From Bacteroidia bacterium (GTDB taxonomy: Bacteria; Bacteroidota; Bacteroidia; CAILMK01; JBBDIG01): a stretch of DNA of 64,000 nucleotides. Made by a program: the position numbers and the translations under genes. The notes under the pieces were generated by a model that saw nothing but the letters and a program-made list of their open reading frames with translations, had not been told where the DNA came from and did no database searches. The stretch is from assembly GCA_040880525.1 (NCBI GenBank), contig JBBDIG010000049.1:20530-84529 (forward strand), given 5' to 3'. This document shows, piece after piece, positions 9,412 to 18,147 of this stretch (the first letter of the stretch is position 1; every line of letters begins with the position of its first letter).

Positions 9412-10067
9412 TTAGTAACATAAGCGAGAATTTTCTTGAAACCCGCAGGACTGCACGCTATTTTACAGCGGGAAATGCAGAATCCGCCCGCCATGTGGTT
9501 TACCTGCTTCACGGCTACGGCCATTCGGCAGCCCAAATGCTGGAACGGCTGTCACCCGCATTGCCTGCTGCGTTCGTGGTGGCACCTGAGGGCCTGAGCA
9601 GATATTACAAGGAAGGCTACAATGGTCGTGTTGGAGCAAGCTGGATGACCAAGGAAAGTCGCGAGCAGGAAATTTCCGATTATATATTTTATCTGGATCA
9701 TCTGCACCGGCACCTGTTTCCAGGCCAGAGCCCTCCTGTCACAATTCTTGGATTTTCGCAGGGAGCATCTACGGCAGCACGATGGGCTGCTCTGGGAAAG
9801 GTGCAGCCACAACTCCTCATTTTGTGGGGTGGCAAGCTTCCGCCCGATCTTCCTGACAATGCCATCTCAAAGTTGCTGAAAAATACAGCGCTGCATTATA
9901 TTACTGGAACGGAGGATCAATTTGTAACGCCTGATGTTTTATCAAATGAAAAGGAACGCCTGGAAAAACTGGGAGTTTCTTTTAATTTATTTAATTACGA
10001 GACAGGCCACAAATTTGAATTAAAAGTACTTGCATCCTTTTTGGAAAAAAATCCTCTTTATGGTTAA
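9408..10067 (+). CDS. Alpha/beta hydrolase, phospholipase/carboxylesterase type
   Basis: A 219-residue alpha/beta hydrolase with an apparent triad: Ser117 in GFSQGAS, Asp170 in TGTEDQFV and His201 in [16 protein letters not shown] near residue 35 forms the oxyanion side. It belongs to the carboxylesterase/acyl-protein thioesterase-like group. No signal peptide is seen, so it is probably cytoplasmic. Its ATG overlaps the hutU stop (ATGA), indicating translational coupling. A role in histidine breakdown is not established. Confidence 0.85.
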   Translation: MISNISENFLETRRTARYFTAGNAESARHVVYLLHGYGHSAAQMLERLSPALPAAFVVAPEGLSRYYKEGYNGRVGASWMTKESREQEISDYIFYLDHLHRHLFPGQSPPVTILGFSQGASTAARWAALGKVQPQLLILWGGKLPPDLPDNAISKLLKNTALHYITGTEDQFVTPDVLSNEKERLEKLGVSFNLFNYETGHKFELKVLASFLEKNPLYG

Positions 10068-10081
10068 AAGTAAAAATTCAA

Positions 10082-10630
10082 ATGAAGATCAAAAAGCATA
10101 TTCGTTTTAATATTCCGGCCTTGCTGTTATCGTTGCTAATATTTCAGGCATGTGAAGAACAGCCGGTAAACCTGATGGTTCCTTATAATCCGCCACCTGT
10201 GCTGGTAACGGTACCGCCTGTAGCGGCACCTGCCGAAATCATTTTTGGAATGGACTTCACGGTAAAAATGGACAGCGTACTCGCTGCCCAACATCTGGAT
10301 TGGGATAACATTACACATATCAACACAAACCACCTGACGCTGAATGCTGTGGACGGAGAGCAAATCATCTCGGTACCCCTGGATTCCATTCGTATATATC
10401 TCGAAACCGATGACACCGGAAGAGTGCTGATTGGCCACCGTTACCAAAATTTGCTGGACAGCACCTCTCTCATCTCCATATCACCCGACCGGAACGACCT
10501 CACACAACATCTGAGATCCGATACCCTCCAATTGATCCTGGCCGCAATGATCCGCGAAGATTTTACGGATACGCTTGTTATGCGGCTAGACATGGAGTGG
10601 CATATCAGGGCAGAGGAGCAGGGCGAATAG
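10082..10630 (+). CDS. Hypothetical lipoprotein
   Basis: The 182-residue protein starts with a lipoprotein signal (LLSLLIFQACEEQ, lipobox Cys near residue 24), so it is probably exported and lipidated. The rest is not recognised; it looks like a small beta-rich domain of alternating acidic and hydrophobic stretches. It lies 14 bases after the esterase and precedes another small lipoprotein with a similar layout, so the two may be distant paralogues or partners. Confidence 0.72.
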   Translation: MKIKKHIRFNIPALLLSLLIFQACEEQPVNLMVPYNPPPVLVTVPPVAAPAEIIFGMDFTVKMDSVLAAQHLDWDNITHINTNHLTLNAVDGEQIISVPLDSIRIYLETDDTGRVLIGHRYQNLLDSTSLISISPDRNDLTQHLRSDTLQLILAAMIREDFTDTLVMRLDMEWHIRAEEQGE

Positions 10631-10736
10631 CATCGTTTAGATAGAATCCTTACAACTGAGACAACCGCATTATTAATCTTTGCATCTCAGTATAGCCTGT
10701 TGGCAAATATTTTATCTTCGTAACGAAAAAAACACA

Positions 10737-11282
10737 ATGAATAACATGAACTATTTTAGAATTTTCAGCCAGGTATTGCTCGCAGGAATAATGGGTTTTA
10801 CTGCCTCCTGCTCCAAAGACAATTTGTCTGTAGCTTTTTCCTTTAATGCAGCAGATATTCATTTCACGGTTGATTCCACTGATCAATTTGGGAGTTTCGA
10901 TGTAGTGAAAGAAGACATGCCGAACAACCTGAATGCAATGGCCGAGGAAAACGGAGTTGATCCCTCCAGCGTTTCCTCGCTCACTATAGAGCGGGTGGTA
11001 ATAGCCATCGAAGATCCGGCAGACGCCAATTTTGATGTTGTATCTTCAGCCGAAGTATTTATCTCCACGCCCACCATTGAGGAGGTAAGGATTGCTTCCA
11101 AAACAGACATAGAAGCGGGCGCCACATCCATTCTCCTGGACGTAACGGACGAAAATCTTCTTAACTATTTCCACGAAGATGTAATAAACGTGAGGGTAAA
11201 CCTGGTGACTACCGCCCCGGTCGAGAAATCGGTTGACATGAAGACCAGCATAGTATTTAACTCCAAAGGCGAGGTATTGTAA
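10737..11282 (+). CDS. Hypothetical lipoprotein
   Basis: The 181-residue protein begins MNNMNYFRIF and has a signal ending GFTASCSKDN (lipobox Cys near residue 26). The mature part is acidic and beta-rich with no cysteine, resembling the preceding lipoprotein in style. I start at 10737 because upstream in-frame codons do not encode a signal peptide. A second ATG at 10746 is also possible. It is followed by a strong hairpin terminator. Function unknown. Confidence 0.72.
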   Translation: MNNMNYFRIFSQVLLAGIMGFTASCSKDNLSVAFSFNAADIHFTVDSTDQFGSFDVVKEDMPNNLNAMAEENGVDPSSVSSLTIERVVIAIEDPADANFDVVSSAEVFISTPTIEEVRIASKTDIEAGATSILLDVTDENLLNYFHEDVINVRVNLVTTAPVEKSVDMKTSIVFNSKGEVL

Positions 11283-11308
11283 TAAAAGATAAGTTTTCTT
11301 TAAATATA

Positions 11309-11346
11309 GAAAGGCCGTTCTTGATTTTAAGGGCGGCCTTTTCTTA
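11309..11346 (+). terminator. Rho-independent terminator
   Basis: Stem AAGGCCG (11311-11317) pairs with CGGCCTT (11334-11340), followed by a T-rich tract. It lies about 30 bases after the lipoprotein stop and ends the hutU-esterase-lipoprotein group. Confidence 0.8.
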
Positions 11347-11568
11347 TTGGGAATAACTATAATAAACTTTTACCAAAAAGAAATAATTGGTGAATACTTT
11401 TGAGGAATCTGGCGTTGGGCTGGGGTAAGGAACTTTAGCTTGTTATTTGGAATTCAGGGGACCATCCTCATACTACCTCCTGTGGAAAAATTTCTTTTCT
11501 CCTATCCAAACCCCACCTTAACTTTCCCTCTTTTTTCAGGGATCTTTATCATTTAAACTGAAACAGCC

Positions 11569-13431
11569 ATGAGTAATGTCTATCAACTCAAAATCATCCT
11601 TGAAGGAAGCGAGCCGGTAATCTGGCGCTCCGTGCAAGTGCAAGCCGATACTTCCCTTTATGAGCTGCACGAGATCATCCAAGTGCTGATGGATTGGGAA
11701 GATTACCACATGTTTTCGTTTGAGGTGAATGGCAATCATATTTCTGAGTTACCGGGGGAATTCGAGCCGGAAGAGGAAGAAGCAGATGATAAAATGAGCA
11801 TCAAGCTTTCTGAGGAGATACGGAAGGTGGGTGACAATTTTATTTATACATACGGTCATGAGAATAACTGGCGGATGTTAGTGGAGGTGGAGCGGATGAT
11901 GCCGGATAAATCGGACGCATATTATCCTGTATGTACGGCAGGTGAGAATGCTTCTCCGCCAGAAGATACCGGGGGTATCATAGAATATGTCACGATGTTG
12001 GCTGCTCTTTCGGATCCGAAACATAAGGAGCACAAAGATGCCGTGGACTGGCTAGGCGGGGATTGGGATGCGGAATTCTTTGATCTCGCACGGGTAAATA
12101 GGGAGCTGCTGAGGATAAATTCTGATTCTTATCCGGACGAATATGGCCTGCGCACATACGATGATGTGAAGAACCTGAATAAACCTACAGTTTTGCTGGA
12201 TGATGAAATACCTGCTGAGGGCATACATGAATGGCTGGAAGCCGCGCTGAATGAAGAAGGATCGCTTGAGCATTCGGCAATGACGCGACTGAGGGATAAG
12301 GGTTTGGACGAGTTCGAGGCGATGGCGGCCATTGCAGGGGCTATGGCTGTGGAATGGTATTATTACATGAAACATGGCGTGGATCAACTGGATGAGCGGT
12401 ACCGGATAAACCTGGAGCGCCTGCCGGAGCAGCCCCTCGAAGTCCCCGACCTGGAGCATGCCGTGCAGATCATTGAGCAGGCCACCTATGGCATTCCCAT
12501 AGAGGCCATTGAATACCTGCGAAACCAACCAACGGAAAATGTACTTGACATCATCGTGGAGGGGTTGGAAAAAGCTTATGACAGAAGCCGGTTTTACAAA
12601 GAGGAAACTAATCAGTGGATGTCTGCACCGCTGTTCTATGCCATTGCAGCCGAAGCTCATACACATGAGCGCCTCATTGAACCGGTTTTTGGACTTTACC
12701 TTACCAGCCCTTATGCCACCGATTTTATACACGAACAGGGAAATTATTTATTGAGCCAGCTTTCTGAAAAATACAGGGATATTGTGGTGCCGAAGGTCAT
12801 TGAGGCAGCACATCCGGATTCGCCTTACGCATCGGGCTCCATAATTTATCTTTATGATGGAATTCAATATGCCGATCCTGCAAAGTATGGGGCACAAATT
12901 TTAGCAGTACTGGAAAATCCTGACACACCTATCAGGGACCAATGGGCGCATGCGGTGGCAAACCTCCAGTTGAAGGAGGCGATCCCAATGATCAAGGCGA
13001 TTATCAGGAAGCGGGAAGCGGTGAAGCAGCGGAGAGGAACTATCAGTGCCTGGTGGGAATTTCATGATATTATAGAGTATAAAGAGGCTTTGGAAAAACT
13101 GGAATCAGGTGAATCAAAGTTCCCGGCCCAGGACGGGCCTAATCATCTTAACCGAGGGGATTGGCGCGAATACTATAAGCAATGGGAGGACAGGTTCTAT
13201 GATCAATATGAGGCGGAAGAGGACGATGAGGAGGACGAGGATGAGGAATGGGGTTCCTGGCCTATAGTCAAAGATAATCCTGTTTCAAAAATGTTTAAAG
13301 ACATCCACCAAAAGCCCACGCCATATATAAAAGAAAAGAAACCGGGACGAAACGATCCCTGCTACTGTGGCAGCGATAAGAAATACAAAAAGTGCTGCAT
13401 GAAGAAAGATGAGGCAGTGGAGGAGATGTAA
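11569..13431 (+). CDS. pRiA4b ORF-3-like / DUF1186-like / SEC-C fusion protein
   Basis: This 620-residue protein has three parts. Residues about 1-160 match the plasmid pRiA4b ORF-3 family (YQLKIILEGSEPVIWRSVQV, then LYELHEIIQVLMDWEDYHMF). The middle is all-helical and resembles the DUF1186 region often paired with SEC-C. Residues about 592-613 form a SEC-C zinc motif (GRNDPCYCGSDKKYKKCC). An acidic linker (EEDDEEDEDEE) precedes it. Such fusions are widespread but uncharacterised; SEC-C motifs bind zinc and mediate protein contacts. It is monocistronic and convergent with a dead Fic gene. Confidence 0.8.
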   Translation: MSNVYQLKIILEGSEPVIWRSVQVQADTSLYELHEIIQVLMDWEDYHMFSFEVNGNHISELPGEFEPEEEEADDKMSIKLSEEIRKVGDNFIYTYGHENNWRMLVEVERMMPDKSDAYYPVCTAGENASPPEDTGGIIEYVTMLAALSDPKHKEHKDAVDWLGGDWDAEFFDLARVNRELLRINSDSYPDEYGLRTYDDVKNLNKPTVLLDDEIPAEGIHEWLEAALNEEGSLEHSAMTRLRDKGLDEFEAMAAIAGAMAVEWYYYMKHGVDQLDERYRINLERLPEQPLEVPDLEHAVQIIEQATYGIPIEAIEYLRNQPTENVLDIIVEGLEKAYDRSRFYKEETNQWMSAPLFYAIAAEAHTHERLIEPVFGLYLTSPYATDFIHEQGNYLLSQLSEKYRDIVVPKVIEAAHPDSPYASGSIIYLYDGIQYADPAKYGAQILAVLENPDTPIRDQWAHAVANLQLKEAIPMIKAIIRKREAVKQRRGTISAWWEFHDIIEYKEALEKLESGESKFPAQDGPNHLNRGDWREYYKQWEDRFYDQYEAEEDDEEDEDEEWGSWPIVKDNPVSKMFKDIHQKPTPYIKEKKPGRNDPCYCGSDKKYKKCCMKKDEAVEEM

Positions 13432-13473
13432 TCAATGGAAGTGGGTTGGGTAACTTTTGACCCTCAGAAGTAC

Positions 13474-14077
13474 CAGGAATATTTCTGTTCTCTGCATCAA
13501 TATATATTGCAGCTAAATTGTCCATTTCAGACGGTACATGGACGGGTGGGCAGTACATTATTTTCGTGCCATCTTCACGAATTGGGTGTTTTCAAAAGCT
13601 TTAAATTTTCCTTTTAATAGTTTTATTTTTGTCTTAATTCCAAATTGATCTCTTCCTTTGGCATATTCTTGATTTCGAGTTACAAGCGCGTGAAGTTCCT
13701 TAATAAAACTTATTGTCAATTCCCTGTTTTCTTTAACCACATCAAAGACGAAATCAACAGCCTCTAAGTGATCGGATAAATGAGCCAGTAATTTTGGAAC
13801 AGGTACGTTAGCATTGTGGCTAATGTAAAACTCAATGAATCCTTTTTTTATAAACGTTTCAGTGATTCCCTTTTCCAGGTCATACATGCGTTCCACAATA
13901 CCTGTTTCAATAGCATGTTCACGCTTGAGTTCGGCTATAAATAGTTAGTATTCTCTTGAGTTGTTTTTAAGAATTTCCCTCCGTTCAAACCAAGAGGAAG
14001 ACAGACGTGTCACAGGCAACCCATTTTGGAGTAAGCTCAATGTTTTGCCACAATCGCTGTATTCTTGGTTCGGTCAT
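13474..14077 (-). pseudogene. Decayed Fic family protein gene (N-terminal part only)
   Basis: Three frames together rebuild the N-terminal half of a Fic (AMP-transferase) protein. MTEPRIQRLWQNIELTP starts at 14077. A second frame gives WFERREILKNNSREY, then an in-frame TAA at 13945-13947, then LFIAELKREHAIETG through LLKGKFK. A further shift near 13588-13600 leads to HPIREDGTKIMYCPP and SEMDNLAAIYIDAENRNIP. Homology stops near 13474, before the catalytic HPFxDGNGR motif would be reached. Two frameshifts, one stop and a 3' truncation make this a clear remnant. Family assignment is from memory of Fic sequences. Confidence 0.82.
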
Positions 14078-14227
14078 GTATTATTTAGTTTAATGATAGC
14101 ATAAATTCAGACACTGGCCCTGTCCCCTGCCCCACTCACCAAAAATAACATATTTCACCAAACCGATCATCAGGAAGTTTCTGCTACCGGCCAATGAGGA
14201 AGTTTTCCCTGTACATCCACACATAAA

Positions 14228-14283
14228 AAGCCCCCGGACTTATCCGCTTCTGACGGTGTCAGATGGGGAAAGTCTGGGGGCTT
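14228..14283 (-). terminator. Terminator of the TonB-dependent receptor gene
   Basis: A 14-base stem (AAGCCCCCGGACTT with AAGTCTGGGGGCTT, one imperfect pair) encloses a small inner hairpin, and the minus strand continues into T5. It lies just after the receptor stop codon at 14310. Confidence 0.8.
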
Positions 14284-14309
14284 GAAGTAAGCTTCTCTGA
14301 ATTGCCCTG

Positions 14310-16835
14310 TTAGAGGCCGAGTACGATGCCTGCCCAATAATTTGTAGTGGCCATTGGGTAATAATAATTATAATCGGTACGGGTGGTGTTTGCGGTGTTG
14401 GGGTTAAATTCACTGGTGCTGAAAGTATAGCCGTTGGCCTCATAAAGTTCGTTCAGGAAGTTGTTTATCTGGAAGGTGAGGCGCAGGCTTTTGAGGCCGG
14501 GGATTTTCTCATTCAGGTATTGCAGGCGCAGGTTGTTCACCAGAAAGGGGGCAATGGAGCGGCTTTCGGTGCTGGTGTTGTCCAGGTATTGCCGGCCCAC
14601 ATATTTCGTTTCGTGGGTGGCCTTGAAGTTCCTGGCAAAGGAATAAGAAAGTTGCGAAGCCAGGATCACATCAGGCGAAAAGGCAATGTCAGTATTTGAA
14701 TATGTGTTTACCACGGTGTCCACGGTTTCAAAGGTTTCAGAATTATAGGTATACAGCACCTCATTAAATTCACGGATCTTGTTTTGGCTAAAGGTGGCGG
14801 CCACTTGCCATTGCAGGCCACGGTAGGGTTGCCAGCCGGCTTCCAGTTCCACACCCGCCCGGTAGCTGTTGTCAATGTTTTGGCGCACCAGTCCGCCCAC
14901 GTCATTAATTTCGCCAGTAGGGATCAGTTGATCTGTAAAATACATGTAGTAGCCGTTAGCGCTCAATTGCAACAGCGGGGAATTAAATACATAGCCGCCT
15001 TCAATGTCGTGCAGGCGTTCTGGCTGTGGCTCGCGTTGCGGCAGTGATTCCTGGAAATCGTTGCGGTTGGGTTCGCGGTGGGAGAGGCCATAATAAATAT
15101 AGCCTTTATTTTTTTTATTAAATTGATAAACAGCGCCTGCTTTTGGATTTACAAATAAATAACTAGTATTATAATCATTGGCTTCCGGGTCGCCCTCAAA
15201 GCCGAGCAAAGTGTAATCAATGTAGCGGCTCTGCAGTTCGCCAAAAAGCAGCAGGTTGTCGCGTGGGTTCAGATCCAGCTTTGCGAAGATATTTCCTTCG
15301 TCTTTCAGCGCATCATTGTCATAGTATTGATGGCGGATTTCGCTCTCGCCCGCTTGACGCGCCCATATTACTTCGCCAAAGTGCCGGCCTTCATAACGCA
15401 ACGCAGAAGCACCAAAAGTCACATCCGTATTTTCAGAAGCCTTCCAGTTGGCAGAGAGGATCGTCCCGTAGTAATAATTGTCCAGCCAGCGCCTGCGGAT
15501 CAGGTCGCTTTCCGTGACAGTTTCGCCCCCGATGACCACAGAAGTGTCCTCCCCGGAAGGATTTACGATCGTATCGTTATTTACGAAAAGCGAATCGCGG
15601 AACCGGATTGTATCGCCCGGAAAAGTAATTGGCGCGATGGCATAATCGGGCAGGTATTGATCCACCTTGTACTCTTCGTAATAGCCGCGGCCACGGGTAA
15701 GAAATACCGAAGCGTTGCCAAAGAAATTTTCGCTGAAACGGTGGGAGAAGTGGAGCTGGTAGTAGTCCTGCTGGTAGTTGTCGGTTTCACCCTCATACGG
15801 ATCGCCCGGTTTGCTGCCGTAGTCGGTGCCGCATAAGTTCATGGTGCGGTTGTTTTCCAGAGCAGCTTCGGGTGTGCCACACCAGGCCTGGTAGGTTTCT
15901 TCCACGCCCGTCAGTACCACGAATTTGAGGATGCTGCGGGTGCCGAAGTAGCCGCCACTGAGGTAGGCAGACTTGAGGTCGGAATAGGCGCGGTCCACGT
16001 ACCCGTCAGAGCTGATCTTGCTGAGGCGGCCCTGGAATCCCCAGTTGTTGTCCATTTTTCCGGTGCTGAAATTTACGCTCCCCCGGTAGGAATTGAAGGA
16101 GCCGTAACTGCCACTGAGTTCAGCGGATGGCTGGTCTCCGATCTGGCTCGTCTGGATATTGATGCTGCTGCCAAATGCTGCCGAGCCATTGGTGGAGGTT
16201 CCCACCCCGCGCTGTATCTGTATATTCTCTACCGAAGCGGCAAGGTCCGGCAGGTCTACGAAAAATACGCCCTGGCTTTCTGCGTCATTTACCGGTACGC
16301 CATTCAGCGTTACGTTAATGCGGGTAATGTCCAGTCCACGAATGCGGATGCCGGTGTAGCCTACGCCATTGCCTGCATCAGAGTTGGCCACTACTGATGG
16401 CGTCATGTTCAGCAGGAAGGGAAGGTCGCGGCCCACGTTTTCCTCCGTAATTTCTTTTTTGCTAATGGTAGAAAACGTTTTGGGTCCCTCTTCTGAAAAG
16501 CGCGTCACCTCTACAACCACCTCTTCACTGAAATAGGGTTTTGGTTGCAACTGCAGGTTCAGTACCATAGGCGCAGTTACGGTAATTTGTGTGTCAAGCG
16601 TTTGGAAACCCACGTAACTCACGCGTAACGTGTGGCTTCCCTCGTGTACCTTGGAAATGGCGAAGGAGCCGTCCGCACCAGTTGCAGCACCTTTGGCCTG
16701 GTCCTGCACCACAATGTTGGCACCTATGAGCGGTTCGCCTGTTTCGGCATTTGTGATCCTGCCGGTAATTTGGCTTTGTGCGGCCAGCCCTGCAAAGGCC
16801 AGCAAAGCGAGCATTGAGAATAGTAGGCTTTTCAT
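14310..16835 (-). CDS. TonB-dependent outer membrane receptor, probable thiamin transporter
   Basis: The 841-residue protein has a signal peptide (LLFSMLALLAFAGLAAQ), a carboxypeptidase-regulatory-like beta domain (ITGRITNAETGEPLIGANIVVQD, about residues 22-100), a plug domain (GIRIRGLDITRINVTLNGVPVND) and a beta barrel ending in a terminal aromatic-rich strand. TonB receptors import scarce ligands. The TPP riboswitch in its leader implies that expression falls when thiamin pyrophosphate is plentiful, so the ligand is probably thiamin or a precursor. That link is inference from regulation. There is no SusD partner beside it. Confidence 0.92.
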   Translation of the reverse strand: MKSLLFSMLALLAFAGLAAQSQITGRITNAETGEPLIGANIVVQDQAKGAATGADGSFAISKVHEGSHTLRVSYVGFQTLDTQITVTAPMVLNLQLQPKPYFSEEVVVEVTRFSEEGPKTFSTISKKEITEENVGRDLPFLLNMTPSVVANSDAGNGVGYTGIRIRGLDITRINVTLNGVPVNDAESQGVFFVDLPDLAASVENIQIQRGVGTSTNGSAAFGSSINIQTSQIGDQPSAELSGSYGSFNSYRGSVNFSTGKMDNNWGFQGRLSKISSDGYVDRAYSDLKSAYLSGGYFGTRSILKFVVLTGVEETYQAWCGTPEAALENNRTMNLCGTDYGSKPGDPYEGETDNYQQDYYQLHFSHRFSENFFGNASVFLTRGRGYYEEYKVDQYLPDYAIAPITFPGDTIRFRDSLFVNNDTIVNPSGEDTSVVIGGETVTESDLIRRRWLDNYYYGTILSANWKASENTDVTFGASALRYEGRHFGEVIWARQAGESEIRHQYYDNDALKDEGNIFAKLDLNPRDNLLLFGELQSRYIDYTLLGFEGDPEANDYNTSYLFVNPKAGAVYQFNKKNKGYIYYGLSHREPNRNDFQESLPQREPQPERLHDIEGGYVFNSPLLQLSANGYYMYFTDQLIPTGEINDVGGLVRQNIDNSYRAGVELEAGWQPYRGLQWQVAATFSQNKIREFNEVLYTYNSETFETVDTVVNTYSNTDIAFSPDVILASQLSYSFARNFKATHETKYVGRQYLDNTSTESRSIAPFLVNNLRLQYLNEKIPGLKSLRLTFQINNFLNELYEANGYTFSTSEFNPNTANTTRTDYNYYYPMATTNYWAGIVLGL

Positions 16836-16838
16836 TTT

Positions 16839-16878
16839 CCTGTTGTTTTTTTATGAATAAAAAAAATGAATCAACAGG
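16839..16878 (-). promoter_or_regulatory. Possible ribosome-site-sequestering hairpin
   Basis: On the minus strand CCTGTTG (complement of 16872-16878) can pair with CAACAGG (complement of 16839-16845), with a T-run facing an A-run inside the loop. The second arm lies 3 bases before the receptor ATG and contains the only SD-like AGG. It may be the expression platform of the TPP riboswitch. Confidence 0.4.
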
Positions 16879-16912
16879 GAGAACTTTACCAGAAGCCGGT
16901 AGCAAGATTCTC

Positions 16913-16999
16913 TCTCCATCCCTTCGTCAGTATTATCTGCGTCAGGTTCAACGGGTATAATCTCAGCCTTTCCTTTTCAGGACAAAGCACCCCTGGAGA
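16913..16999 (-). ncRNA. TPP riboswitch (THI element)
   Basis: The minus strand carries the TPP aptamer in order: P1 strand TCTCCA (complement of 16994-16999), GGGGTGC, CTGAGA, ACCCGTTGAACCTGA, an arm ending ACTGACGAAGGGA, and closing P1 strand TGGAGA (complement of 16913-16918). The conserved CUGAGA and the ACCCGUUGAACCUGA segment are both present. It lies 78 bases ahead of the TonB-dependent receptor and directly downstream of a promoter element, so it controls that gene. Confidence 0.96.
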
Positions 17000-17007
17000 T
17001 CCGGGGG

Positions 17008-17015
17008 CAAAGGTA
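17008..17015 (-). promoter_or_regulatory. -7 promoter element ahead of the TPP riboswitch
   Basis: The complement reads TACCTTTG (TANNTTTG). It ends 8 bases before the aptamer P1 stem, so transcription would begin right at the riboswitch. Confidence 0.65.
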
Positions 17016-17116
17016 GAAATTAATTGGAAGGCGCGTGATTGGAAAGTGGATTTAACTGATTGATCGGGTTCTCACGAATTTTTAATCGTTCAATCCGTCC
17101 GATCCATGTTCCTATT

Positions 17117-18055
17117 CTATCTTTTAAAAATTAATGTTCCTCTTTGAAATTCTGTTAAGTCATTTCGGTTGACATCCGGTTTATACCTTTTTATAATATC
17201 AGAATGAATAAGCTTCACGTCAAATGGAATTTGTTCTTTATAATTTTCACCAATGAAATCAACTACCTTTAAGTGGTGCTCAAAACATAGTTGAAGATAA
17301 TAAGGATGTCCGAGCCGGTTAGTATAAGCTATAGAATTTCCTGCCCATTTTTCCCAGTACTTGTCAGAATATTTTAAAAAATTGAATTCCGATATTTGAT
17401 GATCTTTAAAAAGGCCGTCATTGGTAAAATGGTCTATAAAGTTAATAGTATGTACAGAGTACCCATCAGTCCTTAAAGATTTTGAAATTTCTTTAAATAA
17501 ATGTTCAAGAAACACTGGCCTTATATGCTCCATAACTACTTGTGAAAAAATATAATCATATTTTGCGGAATTCTTTCTTAGATCATGGATATGATAGAAA
17601 GGAATGTAGGTGATATTAGCTGATGATAGAACCTCATGTAGGGAGGTAGCATTTTTTAATTTGTATAGCTTACTTTGAATCTGATCCAAAGAGAGATTGC
17701 CCTTTGAAGCTATTAGTTTTAAATACGCTTTGCTATCCAGGCATTTTAGCTGTTTTTTGACACTCCTAAAAGTTATGTCTTTAGTTATATCAACTGTGGT
17801 AATATGCGCAAACCCAAGCAGATGAAGAATTAGTGGTTGATACAGGAAATAGCCTGTGCCAATTTCGAGTGCAGTTTTTCCTGTGTAAGAATCAAAACTG
17901 CAATTGTCAAGCATACGCAGCGCTTCATGCAAATGATAAGTTGCTCCATTAGAATAGTAATTCCGTTTAAATCTTGCCGGTAAATGATTGAGCTTATCAC
18001 CCAAATTAGCATAAGATATCCATTTTTGAAGCAATGCCTTAACTCTCCAGTCCAT
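17117..18055 (-). CDS. Class I SAM-dependent methyltransferase-like protein
   Basis: The 312-residue protein has a recognisable SAM-binding motif I (TALEIGTGYFLYQPLIL, near residue 60) followed by TTVDI (acidic end of strand 2). A later YDYIFSQVVMEHI and LFKEISKSLRTDGY match motifs IV-V of small-molecule methyltransferases. The substrate is unknown; similar proteins occur in surface polysaccharide loci, but no such genes adjoin. The codons look AT-richer than those of nearby genes. It ends close to the receptor leader and follows the CheB/CheR gene in the same direction. Confidence 0.68.
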   Translation of the reverse strand: MDWRVKALLQKWISYANLGDKLNHLPARFKRNYYSNGATYHLHEALRMLDNCSFDSYTGKTALEIGTGYFLYQPLILHLLGFAHITTVDITKDITFRSVKKQLKCLDSKAYLKLIASKGNLSLDQIQSKLYKLKNATSLHEVLSSANITYIPFYHIHDLRKNSAKYDYIFSQVVMEHIRPVFLEHLFKEISKSLRTDGYSVHTINFIDHFTNDGLFKDHQISEFNFLKYSDKYWEKWAGNSIAYTNRLGHPYYLQLCFEHHLKVVDFIGENYKEQIPFDVKLIHSDIIKRYKPDVNRNDLTEFQRGTLIFKR

Positions 18056-18147
18056 GTGCTGAATTTAAACCTAACTGTACTTTCCCGACATTTCTGTTTT
18101 GGCCGGCTCGGCAACTTAATCAGCGAAAATTCGTTCGCTCCGTCCGA

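Noticed and set aside
13435..13617. Open frame on the plus strand after the SEC-C gene
   Set aside because: It is antisense to the Fic remnant, whose homology is much stronger.
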